Shown: piece by piece, positions 1 to 8,956 of the stretch
Numbering within the stretch: the first letter of the stretch is position 1
Layout: each line of letters begins with the position of its first letter
Assembly (NCBI RefSeq): GCF_011064285.1
Contig: NZ_CP049331.1
Location: forward strand, 2,728,001-2,792,000
DNA: 64,000 nt
Direction: 5' to 3'
From: Vibrio ziniensis
Lineage (GTDB): Bacteria; Pseudomonadota; Gammaproteobacteria; Enterobacterales; Vibrionaceae
Translations under genes and position numbers: made by a program
The notes under the pieces: generated by a model
What the model was told of the DNA's origin: nothing
The model's input: the letters and a program-made list of their open reading frames with translations, nothing else
Databases searched by the model: none

Positions 1-447
1 GTCACGAACTTTTAACTGAATATCGTCAACCTGATTGATTTTCTCTTCCAAAGCGATATCCAAATATTGATTGAGTTTTGCGAGGTCATCAACTTCGACG
101 GATACGTTCCTAATGGCTCGGTAGCCCACCAGCTCTGGTTTTCCCGTTTTGGGATAGTGGTACTGAGGAGTTAAATAGAGATTTGAGCTAGTAATTTGAG
201 ACTCTTTGACTCCAGCCTGAGTAAGACGCTTAATAAACGAAGTGACGATGCTATCAACACTCTCTTTGGCTCGTTCCGCATTCATGGTAATTTCGACAAC
301 TTTCACCGAAAACTGAGCCATATCCGGCGTTGCAATAACTTCACCATAGCCTGATGTAGTCACATGCGGAAAATCGAATTCTTGAGCCTGAACAAGCATT
401 GAAACTGAGCTCAATACAACTAAAGCCATTACAGAAAGTGCTTTCAT
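1..447 (-). CDS. yggE: SIMPL-domain protein YggE, 3' end cut by window
   Basis: Minus-strand reading frame open from the window edge to an ATG at 447-445, giving the first ~149 residues. It begins with a Sec-type signal peptide (about residues 1-22, cleavage likely after VQA) and continues into a SIMPL/DUF541 region (VTTSGYGEVIATPDMAQF), as in the periplasmic oxidative-stress protein YggE. The biochemical role of the family is unclear; E. coli YggE overexpression lowers oxidative stress. The neighbouring argP and argO match the usual yggE-argP-argO order. The C-terminus lies outside the window. Confidence 0.85.
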   Translation of the reverse strand, partial: MKALSVMALVVLSSVSMLVQAQEFDFPHVTTSGYGEVIATPDMAQFSVKVVEITMNAERAKESVDSIVTSFIKRLTQAGVKESQITSSNLYLTPQYHYPKTGKPELVGYRAIRNVSVEVDDLAKLNQYLDIALEEKINQVDDIQLKVRD

Positions 448-557
448 TTCATTCCCCTAATTAGCAACACATGTCTAAATAAACTACTGCTAAATAATAG
501 ATGAAAAAGATTTCAGTCCCAGTATCTGTGCATGTAAATCACACAAATTTGACATGC

Positions 558-1454
558 TTACTGCGGTAAAGTTTTTATCGCATATGCAACAATAGCTTGA
601 GAGCATTTCTTCAATCTTCCGGTCTCTAACTGCCAATGATGCCAATAGAGCTGCTGATCGATATAGCTACCCGGTGTGATATCCACAAGCAGCCCTTGTT
701 CTAATTCATCAACAATTTGAATCTTCGGAATCATACAATAACCAAACCCGGCTAGTGCCGCTTTTACACACGCTTCAGAACTACCAACCGTATGTTTCAC
801 CTCGCTGACCATTTCACAACCCAAATGATCGTAAACAAAACGCTCGTTAACAAAGTCATGCCGATCAAATGCCACTGCGGGTGCTTTCTCAAATGCTTCA
901 ATCGTTACACCTTGAGAAAAGTATTGTTGATAAAACTGCGGAGAAGACACACAGAGATAAGGCATATCACCAAGTAAAACCGCACTACAACCAGGTAGAG
1001 TTCGAGATGACTGACTGATTGCGCCTATTACTTCTCCATTTTTGAGTTTATCAAGCGTCCGATGCTCATCATCCACAACAAGGTGAATCTCCAAATTGCT
1101 TTGTCTCATCGCATCAGCAATTGCAGGTAACAACCATGTAGCCAAACTGTCAGCATTGGTTGCGATAGAAACTGAAATAGGCTTTTCACCTATGTAATCG
1201 CTTAATTCAGGCAAGATATCTTGTTCCAACACGCACACCTGACGATATAGACCAAGCAACTTTTGTCCTGCTGGAGTGACTCTAGGGGGAGTTTCTCTCA
1301 CTAATACTGGTTGAGCTAACCATTTTTCCAATTGTTTAATTCTTTGTGAAACCGCAGATTGCGACACACACAAAACATCAGCGGCTTTCTCAAAGCTTCT
1401 TTGCAAAATAATCTGGTCCAAAGCTTCAAGCCATCGGTAATCTAATCCACGCAT
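558..1454 (-). CDS. argP: LysR-family regulator ArgP (IciA)
   Basis: 298-residue LysR-type regulator, same size as E. coli ArgP (297 aa). The N-terminal winged HTH (residues ~15-60, core AVSQRIKQLE) is followed by a substrate-binding-like effector domain (NADSLATWLLPAI). In the known family ArgP senses arginine and lysine and activates argO. It is divergent from argO, which starts 112 bp away, as expected for an activator and its target. I start at ATG 1454; a TTG at 1460 in the same frame would add only two residues and has no better ribosome site. Confidence 0.93.
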   Translation of the reverse strand: MRGLDYRWLEALDQIILQRSFEKAADVLCVSQSAVSQRIKQLEKWLAQPVLVRETPPRVTPAGQKLLGLYRQVCVLEQDILPELSDYIGEKPISVSIATNADSLATWLLPAIADAMRQSNLEIHLVVDDEHRTLDKLKNGEVIGAISQSSRTLPGCSAVLLGDMPYLCVSSPQFYQQYFSQGVTIEAFEKAPAVAFDRHDFVNERFVYDHLGCEMVSEVKHTVGSSEACVKAALAGFGYCMIPKIQIVDELEQGLLVDITPGSYIDQQLYWHHWQLETGRLKKCSQAIVAYAIKTLPQ

Positions 1455-1473
1455 TGTCAAATCATAAGTATCT

Positions 1474-1497
1474 CTAATGGTATATTAATATTATTAG
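1474..1497. promoter_or_regulatory. Candidate ArgP operator between argP and argO
   Basis: An inverted repeat CTAAT-N14-ATTAG lies in the 112-bp divergent argP/argO region, with an AT-rich palindromic core (ATATTAATAT). LysR regulators usually bind dyads of this type next to their own promoter. Assignment to ArgP is inference from position only. Confidence 0.35.
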
Positions 1498-1566
1498 TTT
1501 TATTTCTATTCATCTATACCGTATTTTTCTTTCAACCTTTTCTAACTCAGACTTGAAACAATAACG

Positions 1567-2199
1567 ATGAATTTATGGATACTGCTACAGGGATTTAGCT
1601 TAGGTGCGACAATGATTATCCCTATCGGTGCACAAAATGCGTATGTCCTAAACCAAGGCATCAAAAGAAATCATCACCTAACTACGGCAACAATCTGTAG
1701 TTTTATGGATGTCTTTTTTATCTCTTTGGGCATTTTTGGCGGCGGTGCTCTACTTTCTCAAAACGAGACTCTGCTGACTGTGGTGACTTTAGGCGGGATT
1801 GCCTTCCTGTCATTTTACGGCTGGCTTTCACTTCAAACCGCATTACAAAGTTCAGAGACACAGGAGAGCCAGCCTCAGAAACTCGCTAGAGGGCGCAGAG
1901 CGGTTATATTAGGCGCGCTTGCAGTTACAGTACTTAACCCACACCTTTACTTAGATACGGTGGTGATTCTAGGTTCGATTGGTGGGCAGTTTGAAGGAAG
2001 TGATCGTATTGCCTTTGCTTTAGGTACTATGATGGCTTCTTTTGTTTGGTTTTATGGCTTATCCATTGGTGCAGCTAAATTAGCGCCAGTGCTATCAAAG
2101 CCTAAAACGAAGAAAACCATCGACCTAATAGTAGCAACAATGATGTTCGTGATCGCCTTTGCTTTAGCCAAAAGCCTCTATAGCCAATGGTTCAGTTGA
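1567..2199 (+). CDS. argO: L-arginine exporter ArgO (LysE family)
   Basis: 210-residue inner-membrane protein of the LysE/ArgO exporter family, about the usual length (~205-211 aa), with roughly six hydrophobic segments. The family signature PIGAQNAYVLNQGIKR is at residues ~19-34 and a conserved TVLNPHLYLDT sits near 129. It exports arginine (and canavanine) and protects against excess intracellular arginine. The adjacent divergent argP is its known activator. ATG start; the stop lies 72 bp before the convergent mscS stop, with a shared terminator between. Confidence 0.94.
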   Translation: MNLWILLQGFSLGATMIIPIGAQNAYVLNQGIKRNHHLTTATICSFMDVFFISLGIFGGGALLSQNETLLTVVTLGGIAFLSFYGWLSLQTALQSSETQESQPQKLARGRRAVILGALAVTVLNPHLYLDTVVILGSIGGQFEGSDRIAFALGTMMASFVWFYGLSIGAAKLAPVLSKPKTKKTIDLIVATMMFVIAFALAKSLYSQWFS

Positions 2200-2226
2200 A
2201 ATAGCTCGCTTCTCGATAAGTGATAT

Positions 2227-2254
2227 AAAAAACGGAGGCAATTGCCTCCGTTGT
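2227..2254. terminator. Bidirectional terminator, argO / mscS
   Basis: Perfect hairpin ACGGAGGCA/TGCCTCCGT with an A-run on the left and T-rich right flank, placed between the convergent stops of argO and mscS. It can serve both strands. Confidence 0.85.
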
Positions 2255-2271
2255 TAAATTCATCGTCAATA

Positions 2272-3135
2272 TTAATCGACTTTGTTGAGATGAACATCCA
2301 TTTGTGGGAATGGGATTTCAATACCGTTCGCATCCAATGCTTCTTTAATCGCTTGCATTGAATCGAAGTATACACCCCAGTACTCCTCCGTCTTACACCA
2401 AGGACGTACTACGAAGTTCACTGAAGAATCCGCTAATGCTAGAACGCCAATAGTCATGTCTGGATCTTTCAAAATGCGTGAGTCTTTTTCTAAAGTTTCA
2501 CGGATAACCTGCTTGGTTTTTTTCAGATCCGATTTGTAAGAAACACCAATCACTAGATCCACACGACGAGTCGCATGACGTGAATAGTTAACGATAGAGC
2601 CACCAATGATCGCACCATTTGGCACAACCACCATTTTGTTGTCTGGTGTTTTTAGAATGGTTTGGAAAATTTGAATTGCTTCTACAGAGCCTGCCACACC
2701 AGCGACTTCAACGTAGTCACCAGATTTAAATGGACGGAATCCAACAATCAACACGCCTGCTGCAAAGTTAGAAAGTGATCCTTGTAGTGCTAAACCAATT
2801 GCTAAGCCAGCGGCACCGATAACAGCAACCACAGAAGCTGTTTCTACCCCAACTCTGCCTAACGCTGCAATTAATACGATAACGAATAGTACGTAACGCA
2901 CAAGACCGTGGATAAACTCAACAACCGCCTTATCCATCTCTTTCTTTTTAAGAACTTTAGCGACACTACCTGCTACAGCTTTAACAATGATATTACCAAT
3001 AATCAGGATAAGAACTGCCGAAACAATGTTTACCCCGTATTGAATTAACAAATCTGAATTACTACTAAGCCAATCACTCATTTTATTTAATCCATCAGCA
3101 ATTGGAGCTTCCATATCCAACGATTCACCAGCCAT
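2272..3135 (-). CDS. mscS: Small-conductance mechanosensitive channel MscS
   Basis: 287 residues, matching E. coli MscS (286 aa). N-terminal membrane part has three transmembrane helices; the pore-lining TM3 region is Gly/Ala-rich (GAAGLAIGLALQGSLSNFA, residues ~107-125), followed by the cytoplasmic beta domain with the conserved VPNGAIIGGSIVNYS stretch. Forms a heptameric inner-membrane channel that opens on hypo-osmotic shock. ATG start with an upstream AG-rich site. Its position between argO and fbaA is the conserved order. Confidence 0.95.
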   Translation of the reverse strand: MAGESLDMEAPIADGLNKMSDWLSSNSDLLIQYGVNIVSAVLILIIGNIIVKAVAGSVAKVLKKKEMDKAVVEFIHGLVRYVLFVIVLIAALGRVGVETASVVAVIGAAGLAIGLALQGSLSNFAAGVLIVGFRPFKSGDYVEVAGVAGSVEAIQIFQTILKTPDNKMVVVPNGAIIGGSIVNYSRHATRRVDLVIGVSYKSDLKKTKQVIRETLEKDSRILKDPDMTIGVLALADSSVNFVVRPWCKTEEYWGVYFDSMQAIKEALDANGIEIPFPQMDVHLNKVD

Positions 3136-3443
3136 ACTTTCCTACCCTCTAAGACTCTTAATTTTAACAACCGACTATTTGACTCACTGAGTTCGTCTGG
3201 CATTACACATCTGCACAGCTATATCACTCATCGTGGGCTTTATGATATGACGTATAACTTTTTGCAAAGTCAGCATTTTGCAAACTACAAAACAAAAGGT
3301 TATCCCATCTAATTAGATCTGTATCAGAGTAAGCAATAAATTCACATTCTGCCAGTGCTTTGAAAGAAATAGCTTTTTCTATTTCAGAACCGAGAAACAA
3401 AAAAGCCCACTCAATGAGCGGGCTTTCTAGCAATCAATTAAGA
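3136..3443. other. mscS-fbaA intergenic region
   Basis: About 308 bp holding the mscS upstream region and the fbaA terminator at its right end. A 69-codon minus-strand frame starting in the fbaA terminator shows no recognisable protein and no ribosome site, so I do not call a gene here. Confidence 0.6.
3397..3427 (-). terminator. fbaA terminator
   Basis: Read on the minus strand: AGCCCGCTCATTGAGTGGGCT hairpin followed by a T-run, 17 bp beyond the fbaA stop. Confidence 0.88.
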
Positions 3444-4520
3444 TTACAGTACGTCTACAGCGTTAAGGTCAGCGAATGCTTTCTCAAGACGAGCAACCAT
3501 AGAAGCTTGACCAGCACGTAGCCATACGCGTGGATCGTAGTATTTCTTGTTCGGAGCATCTTCACCAGTTGGGTTACCAATTTGACCTTGTAGGTAATCG
3601 TGGTTTTCTGCTTCGTACTTACGAATACCATCCCAAGTTGCCCACTGTGTATCCGTATCGATGTTCATTTTGATAACACCGTAAGAGATAGACTCTTTGA
3701 TTTCTGCTTCAGTAGAACCAGAACCACCGTGGAATACGAAGTTTAGAGAGTTCGCTGGAAGACCGAATTTCTCAGAAACATACGCTTGAGAATCACGTAG
3801 GATAGTTGGAGTAAGAACAACGTTACCTGGCTTGTAAACGCCGTGTACGTTACCGAAAGAAGCTGCGATAGTGAAACGGTGGCTAACTGCGTTTAGTTTC
3901 TCGTATGCGTATGCAACATCTTGTGGAGAAGTGTAAAGCTCAGAAGCGTCCATACCTGAGTTATCAACGCCATCTTCTTCACCACCAGTACAACCAAGTT
4001 CGATCTCGATTGTCATGTTCATTTTAGCCATGCGAGCTAGGTATTTAGCACATGTTTCAACGTTCTCTTCTAGAGACTCTTCTGAAAGGTCTAGCATGTG
4101 AGAAGAGAATAGAGGCTTACCAGTTTGAGCGAAGAACTCTTCACCTGCATCTAGTAGACCATCAATCCAAGGCAGTAGTTTCTTAGCAGCGTGGTCCGTG
4201 TGAAGAATTACAGGCACACCGTATGCTTCAGCAACAGCGTGTACGTATTTTGCACCAGCTACAGCACCAAGAATTTGAGTACCTTGACCTTCTAGTTTAA
4301 CGCCTTTACCAGCGAAGAAAGCAGCGCCACCGTTAGAAAATTGAACGATAACAGGAGCTTTAACTTTAGCTGCCGCTTCTAGTACGCCATTCACAGAATC
4401 TGTGTTAACACAGTTAACTGCTGGAAGAGCGAAGTTGTTCTCTTTAGCTACTTGAAATACTTTTTGTACGTCATCACCAGAGATAACACCAGGTTTTACG
4501 AAATCGAAGATCTTAGACAT
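3444..4520 (-). CDS. fbaA: Class II fructose-1,6-bisphosphate aldolase
   Basis: 358 residues (E. coli FbaA is 359). Catalyses the reversible split of fructose-1,6-bisphosphate to GAP and DHAP in glycolysis/gluconeogenesis. The zinc site region VILHTDHAAKKLL (residues ~105-117), the IELGCTGGEEDGVDN stretch and the phosphate loop VFHGGSGS are all intact. Lies downstream of pgk in the same direction with a 162-bp gap that holds a terminator, so it probably also has its own promoter. Codon use is that of a highly expressed gene. Confidence 0.97.
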   Translation of the reverse strand: MSKIFDFVKPGVISGDDVQKVFQVAKENNFALPAVNCVNTDSVNGVLEAAAKVKAPVIVQFSNGGAAFFAGKGVKLEGQGTQILGAVAGAKYVHAVAEAYGVPVILHTDHAAKKLLPWIDGLLDAGEEFFAQTGKPLFSSHMLDLSEESLEENVETCAKYLARMAKMNMTIEIELGCTGGEEDGVDNSGMDASELYTSPQDVAYAYEKLNAVSHRFTIAASFGNVHGVYKPGNVVLTPTILRDSQAYVSEKFGLPANSLNFVFHGGSGSTEAEIKESISYGVIKMNIDTDTQWATWDGIRKYEAENHDYLQGQIGNPTGEDAPNKKYYDPRVWLRAGQASMVARLEKAFADLNAVDVL

Positions 4521-4636
4521 GGATATAATCCTATTTTCTGTCGTTTTAACAAATAAAAACGGTGAGTTTAAATTCTTTCATACGTCTGCTCACAACACCT
4601 GAAGTTTAACAGATCTCAGCATATTGCGCAGCAAAC

Positions 4637-4668
4637 AATAAAGCGGAAATATAATTCCCGCTTTATTA
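4637..4668 (-). terminator. pgk terminator
   Basis: On the minus strand: AAAGCGGGAATTATATTTCCGCTTT hairpin followed by ATTG, just after the pgk stop. T-tract is weak, so read-through into fbaA is possible. Confidence 0.65.
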
Positions 4669-4682
4669 ATAATTCACAGTAA

Positions 4683-5846
4683 TTAAGCTTTCGCGCGCTC
4701 TTCTAGCATCGCAACCGCTGGAAGTACTTTACCTTCAACGAATTCAAGGAACGCACCGCCACCAGTTGAGATGTAAGACACATCTGCTTTGATACCGAAC
4801 TTGTCGATAGCAGCTAGTGTGTCGCCACCACCCGCTACAGAGAAACCTGCAGATTTAGCGATAGCTTCAGAAATACCTTTAGTACCCGCTTCGAAGTTCT
4901 TGAACTCGAATACACCTACAGGGCCGTTCCAAAGAATAGTTTTTGCGTTACCGATGATTTCAGCAAGAGCAGCAGTTGAATCTGGACCTAGGTCGAAGAT
5001 CATGTCGTCATCTTGAACATCTGCAACGTTCTTAATTTCTGCTTCTGCGTTTTCGTCAAATGCTTTAGCACATGCAACGTCAGTAGCAACTGGGATAGAA
5101 CACTCTTTCATTAGTTTTTGAGCTGTTTCGATAAGGTCTGCTTCATATAGAGACTTACCTACGTTGTGGCCAGCAGCTGCGATGAATGTGTTCGCGATAC
5201 CACCACCAACAACAAGCTGGTCAGCAATTTTAGAAAGAGATTCTAGAACAGTTAGTTTAGTAGAAACTTTAGAACCACCAACGATAGCAACTAGTGGACG
5301 CTCTGGTTTGTCCATTGCTTTACCTAGTGCTTCTAGCTCAGCAGCAAGAAGAGGACCAGCACAAGCAACAGCAGCATGCATACCAACACCGTGAGTTGAA
5401 GCTTGAGCACGGTGAGCAGTACCGAATGCATCCATTACGAAGATGTCACATAGAGCAGCATACTTCTTAGATAGCTCTTCTTCGTTCTTTTTCTCGCCTT
5501 TGTTAAAACGAACGTTTTCAAGAACAACTAGCTCACCAGCGTTTAGCTCTAGGCCATCAAGGTAATCTTTAGCTAGTTTAACTTCGCAATCTAGTGCGTC
5601 GTTTAGGTAGTTAACTACAGGTAGTAGAGAGAACTCTTCAGCATACTCACCTTCAGTTGGGCGGCCTAGGTGAGAAGTCACCATTACTTTAGCGCCAGCT
5701 GCAAGACAGTGCTTGATAGTTGGTAGTGAAGCTAGGATACGTGCATCAGAAGTTACTTTGCCATCTTTCACAGGTACGTTTAGGTCAGCACGGATAAATA
5801 CGCGTTTACCTGCTAAATCCAGGTCAGTCATCTTGATTACAGACAT
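4683..5846 (-). CDS. pgk: Phosphoglycerate kinase
   Basis: 387 residues, exactly the E. coli length. Makes ATP from 1,3-bisphosphoglycerate. N-domain substrate site RADLNVPV near residue 19, the [12 protein letters not shown] segment at ~190-205, and the C-domain nucleotide loop with GGGDTLA and STGGGAFLE are intact. I use the ATG at 5846, preceded by GAGGAC, not an in-frame upstream start at 5861 that would add five residues and overlap the ribosome site. Epd lies upstream in the same direction, as in the epd-pgk-fba operon of E. coli. Confidence 0.97.
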   Translation of the reverse strand: MSVIKMTDLDLAGKRVFIRADLNVPVKDGKVTSDARILASLPTIKHCLAAGAKVMVTSHLGRPTEGEYAEEFSLLPVVNYLNDALDCEVKLAKDYLDGLELNAGELVVLENVRFNKGEKKNEEELSKKYAALCDIFVMDAFGTAHRAQASTHGVGMHAAVACAGPLLAAELEALGKAMDKPERPLVAIVGGSKVSTKLTVLESLSKIADQLVVGGGIANTFIAAAGHNVGKSLYEADLIETAQKLMKECSIPVATDVACAKAFDENAEAEIKNVADVQDDDMIFDLGPDSTAALAEIIGNAKTILWNGPVGVFEFKNFEAGTKGISEAIAKSAGFSVAGGGDTLAAIDKFGIKADVSYISTGGGAFLEFVEGKVLPAVAMLEERAKA

Positions 5847-5886
5847 GGTTTGTCCTCTCAAATATTAAAAAGAAAAGTTTCTGTAA

Positions 5887-5906
5887 GCCCGGCTATCCCG
5901 CCGAGC
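5887..5906 (-). other. Intercistronic hairpin between epd and pgk
   Basis: On the minus strand GCTCGGC and GCCGGGC pair (one G-U) around a 6-nt loop, in the 150-bp epd-pgk gap. There is no T-run directly after it, so it looks like an RNA processing or stability hairpin and not a terminator. Confidence 0.4.
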
Positions 5907-5996
5907 CTGTAAAATCTTAAACTGCATACTAATATGGGGCATTAGATATTTATTTCAAGTTCTAAAATAAATAATTTCGCCCTTAGGGGGAGGTAA

Positions 5997-7022
5997 CTAC
6001 TTTGCAGCTTGCATTGCTAACGCTGTATCCAGCATTCGGTTAGCAAATCCCCATTCGTTATCACACCAGACGAGCATCTTGACCAGATGCCCGTTACTCA
6101 CTCGAGTCTGGCTTCCATCAACAATCGCACTGTGTGGATCGTGATTAAAATCAATGGATACGAGTGGTGCTTCAGTATAGTCAACAATGCCGTGTAATGT
6201 ACACTGAGATGCCTCTATCATGGTTTGATTTACGTCATTAACTTTCACATTTGCGTTAATAGTGACACTCAAATCCATCGCCGTCACATTTACAGTCGGA
6301 ACTCGCACCGAAATAGCTTCAAATTTGTTAGAAAATTTCGGAAATATCCTTTCTATCCCTTTATGTAATTTTGTATCAACAGGAATGATAGATTGACTAG
6401 CCGATCGAGTACGACGCAAATCACTGTGATAGGCATCGATCACTTGTTGATCATTCATCGATGAGTGAATAGTAGTGATCGTTCCGGATTCAATGCCAAA
6501 GGCATCATCTAACACCTTTATGATTGGTACGATACAGTTGGTCGTGCAAGAACCATTCGACACTATATGGTGCTGCGCGGTTAATGTTTCGTGGTTCACA
6601 CCATAAATAATGGTGTTATCGAGATCGGCAGAACCCGGATGAGAAAACAGAACTTTCTTTGCACCTGCGGCAATATGTTGCTCACCATCCGCTTTAGAAC
6701 CGTAAACACCTGTGCAATCCAACACGATATCGACTTCAAGATCACGCCAAGGTAATAGATGAATATCTGTAGAGTGAAGAATTCGAACACTATCGAACTC
6801 ACCATTATCATGATGAACATACAAATGTTCTTGATCGTGAGAAATCTTCTTACCGAAACGACCATGACTGGTATCGTACTGTAACAAGTGCGCCATCGCC
6901 TCAGGCTGAGCCAATTCATTTACAGCTACTACTTTTATCTGCTGAGCTTTGCCACTTTCGTAAACAGCGCGCAAAACATTACGCCCTATTCGCCCGAATC
7001 CATTAATTGCGACTCTTAACAT
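5997..7022 (-). CDS. epd: D-erythrose-4-phosphate dehydrogenase
   Basis: 341 residues (E. coli Epd 339). GAPDH-like enzyme that oxidises erythrose-4-phosphate to 4-phosphoerythronate for pyridoxal phosphate synthesis. Rossmann start [13 protein letters not shown], catalytic Cys in SNGSCTTNC (about residue 155), and the Epd-type active-site text [16 protein letters not shown] are present. ATG 7022 gives the canonical N-terminus; an upstream in-frame start (7079) would add 19 residues with no homology. Pathway partner pdxA is at 40.5 kb. Normally just downstream of tktA, here separated from it by a four-gene insertion. Confidence 0.95.
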   Translation of the reverse strand: MLRVAINGFGRIGRNVLRAVYESGKAQQIKVVAVNELAQPEAMAHLLQYDTSHGRFGKKISHDQEHLYVHHDNGEFDSVRILHSTDIHLLPWRDLEVDIVLDCTGVYGSKADGEQHIAAGAKKVLFSHPGSADLDNTIIYGVNHETLTAQHHIVSNGSCTTNCIVPIIKVLDDAFGIESGTITTIHSSMNDQQVIDAYHSDLRRTRSASQSIIPVDTKLHKGIERIFPKFSNKFEAISVRVPTVNVTAMDLSVTINANVKVNDVNQTMIEASQCTLHGIVDYTEAPLVSIDFNHDPHSAIVDGSQTRVSNGHLVKMLVWCDNEWGFANRMLDTALAMQAAK

Positions 7023-7145
7023 CCGTACTATCAACCGACTAAAAATTCGTGGCACAGATAGTAACCGATGAAAAAACAAAGCGCAGTTTTTTTCTTATAC
7101 CACCTCTAAAAACAGCAAGCTGTAAGTTAGCAAGATCACTATTTA

Positions 7146-7180
7146 AATAAAATTAGCTAAACTAAATTGCTAATTTAATT
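7146..7180. promoter_or_regulatory. Operator-like inverted repeat upstream of epd and the GT-C gene
   Basis: Two 12-bp arms (7146-7157 and 7169-7180, 11 of 12 complementary, core AAATTAGC/GCTAATTT) separated by 11 bp. It lies in the short divergent region between epd and the first gene of the AT-rich block, so it could regulate either. The binding protein is unknown. Confidence 0.4.
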
Positions 7181-7227
7181 ACGTATTCTACGCTATTTGT
7201 ATTAGGGATGATTTAGGTAGTAAAGCG

Positions 7228-8952
7228 TTGGATCGTTTTAGAAGTTTGTTTTTAGTGATAAAGCATAATGAAGCGCTTACATTGAGTATCATTCTAGCGC
7301 TAGCAATACTCATCATTCGCTATCCAAATGTGGTTGAATGGAATCTAGGTGATAATGACAACTTCATGCGTCTTCACCAGATTAAGACATTTATTGATTC
7401 ACCTTCTTGGTATCTACATCCGCTAAAAGATTTTAACCCTCAAGACGGGCAAATCATACACTGGTCTAGGATTCCAGATCTTCCAATTCTCGCCATTTAT
7501 TACGTCACTTACCTTTTCCTAGACGAAACAACGGCTATCCAAATAGCTATCACCATCGTCCCCCTCATATATCTAATATTACTTTCTCTAGTGCTGTGTA
7601 AGATCACCAAATCTATCTTCGAGTTAAATCAACCGGTACTTGCAACGACATATACCTTTTTCTCAGTTGCATCACTCAAATTTCTCCCCGGCCACATAGA
7701 TCATCATAACTTACAGATACTGTTGTTTGCTGTATTTATATTGTTAACTTTCTCTTCCAACTATTACAAAAAAATAAACCTTTTCGGTAGTGCTTTAAGC
7801 ATTACTTTATCTTTGCTTATCGGGTTAGAAACACTGCCGTTTTATATTCTAACCTTAAGCTTACTAACTTTATATTCATTATATAATGACCTAAGAAAGT
7901 TAACTTATATAAAAAATTTATCGTTTCTTGTATCTATATATGGAACGATTGGCATATTTATATTTGAACCAATAGAAAACATATTCACACCAATCTATGA
8001 CAAATTAACCATTGAACTTTTAATTTATTTCTTAGGCGCAGGCATAGCTTTACATCTATCATTATATAGACCAAAGCTAAATATACTTTTATTATCATCG
8101 TTATTAATTGTGGGAGTTGTTTACTCAATATTTCCAGAAGCAATAAAGCCGCCATTCCATGATTACCATGAAACTTTAATTGAATATTGGCTTAGCCATG
8201 TTACAGAAGCACAACCATTATTAACAAAAATACTAAACACTGAAAAATTATCAACAAACTGGCTTTACATTGGGACAATTTTCCCAGCTATACTGTCCAT
8301 TTTTTTGTTGAATGAAAAAAAACACAAGACCTATTACCTTGTTTTTTGTCTAAGTTTAATCCCAGCAATTTTTTGGCAAACAAGAACTATTCTTTTCTCA
8401 TCAGCATTATCAATACCTTTGCAAGTATTCGTTGGATTAAAAATTTTCAATAACATCAAAACTCCTGTTGTAAGAATAATTATCCCTTTGCTTATAGCAC
8501 CAGTTATATCAGCAGGGTTACTAAATTATATTTCAAGTATATCTGATAACGATAATACGTTAAAAAAAGATGAAACCAATATAATAGAAGTTATTAACAA
8601 CCTAAAAATAGAAAATAAAAAAATATTTACAGCAATGGATGATGGTGCTGATATTCTAGCATTAACTAGCAATAGTATAATTAGCGCACCATATCATAGA
8701 AATATTAGAGGTAACTTATTATTCATTGAAACCTTATTATCAGACGACGAGGACAACACTCTAAAAAACCTAATAGAAAATAAAGTAGATATATTTATAT
8801 TTAATAAAAATGAAAATCAAAACAAATTCATATTAAAAGGAGCATCTGAAAACAGCCTAATCAATAAATTAATTTCTGGAAACCCACCTAAATGGCTGAT
8901 ACCTATGATAGAAAATAAAGATGGTTTCTCTGTCTATGAGTTGAGAAGGTAA
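7228..8952 (+). CDS. GT-C-like polytopic membrane glycosyltransferase (putative)
   Basis: 574 residues with about ten hydrophobic segments. A first helix (~15-30) is followed by a large loop with an acidic motif GDNDNFMRL (~41-49) and IIHWSRIPDLPI (~76-87), then further helices, and a soluble C-terminal part (~440-574) with ISAPYHRNIRG. This layout, with an acidic D/E-rich motif in the first outer loop, is that of GT-C enzymes that use polyprenyl-phosphate sugars (STT3/PMT/ArnT style). I do not recognise a named gene. Start is probably TTG 7228; GTG 7255 is possible. The sequence is very AT-rich (two 60-base lines counted had 11 and 17 G/C), unlike its neighbours. The GT2 gene follows after 4 bp, so they are likely co-transcribed. 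Confidence 0.7.
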   Translation: MDRFRSLFLVIKHNEALTLSIILALAILIIRYPNVVEWNLGDNDNFMRLHQIKTFIDSPSWYLHPLKDFNPQDGQIIHWSRIPDLPILAIYYVTYLFLDETTAIQIAITIVPLIYLILLSLVLCKITKSIFELNQPVLATTYTFFSVASLKFLPGHIDHHNLQILLFAVFILLTFSSNYYKKINLFGSALSITLSLLIGLETLPFYILTLSLLTLYSLYNDLRKLTYIKNLSFLVSIYGTIGIFIFEPIENIFTPIYDKLTIELLIYFLGAGIALHLSLYRPKLNILLLSSLLIVGVVYSIFPEAIKPPFHDYHETLIEYWLSHVTEAQPLLTKILNTEKLSTNWLYIGTIFPAILSIFLLNEKKHKTYYLVFCLSLIPAIFWQTRTILFSSALSIPLQVFVGLKIFNNIKTPVVRIIIPLLIAPVISAGLLNYISSISDNDNTLKKDETNIIEVINNLKIENKKIFTAMDDGADILALTSNSIISAPYHRNIRGNLLFIETLLSDDEDNTLKNLIENKVDIFIFNKNENQNKFILKGASENSLINKLISGNPPKWLIPMIENKDGFSVYELRR

Positions 8953-8956
8953 TAAA

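Noticed and set aside
3224..3433. 69-codon minus-strand frame between mscS and fbaA
   Set aside because: It begins inside the fbaA terminator, has no ribosome site and no recognisable protein features.
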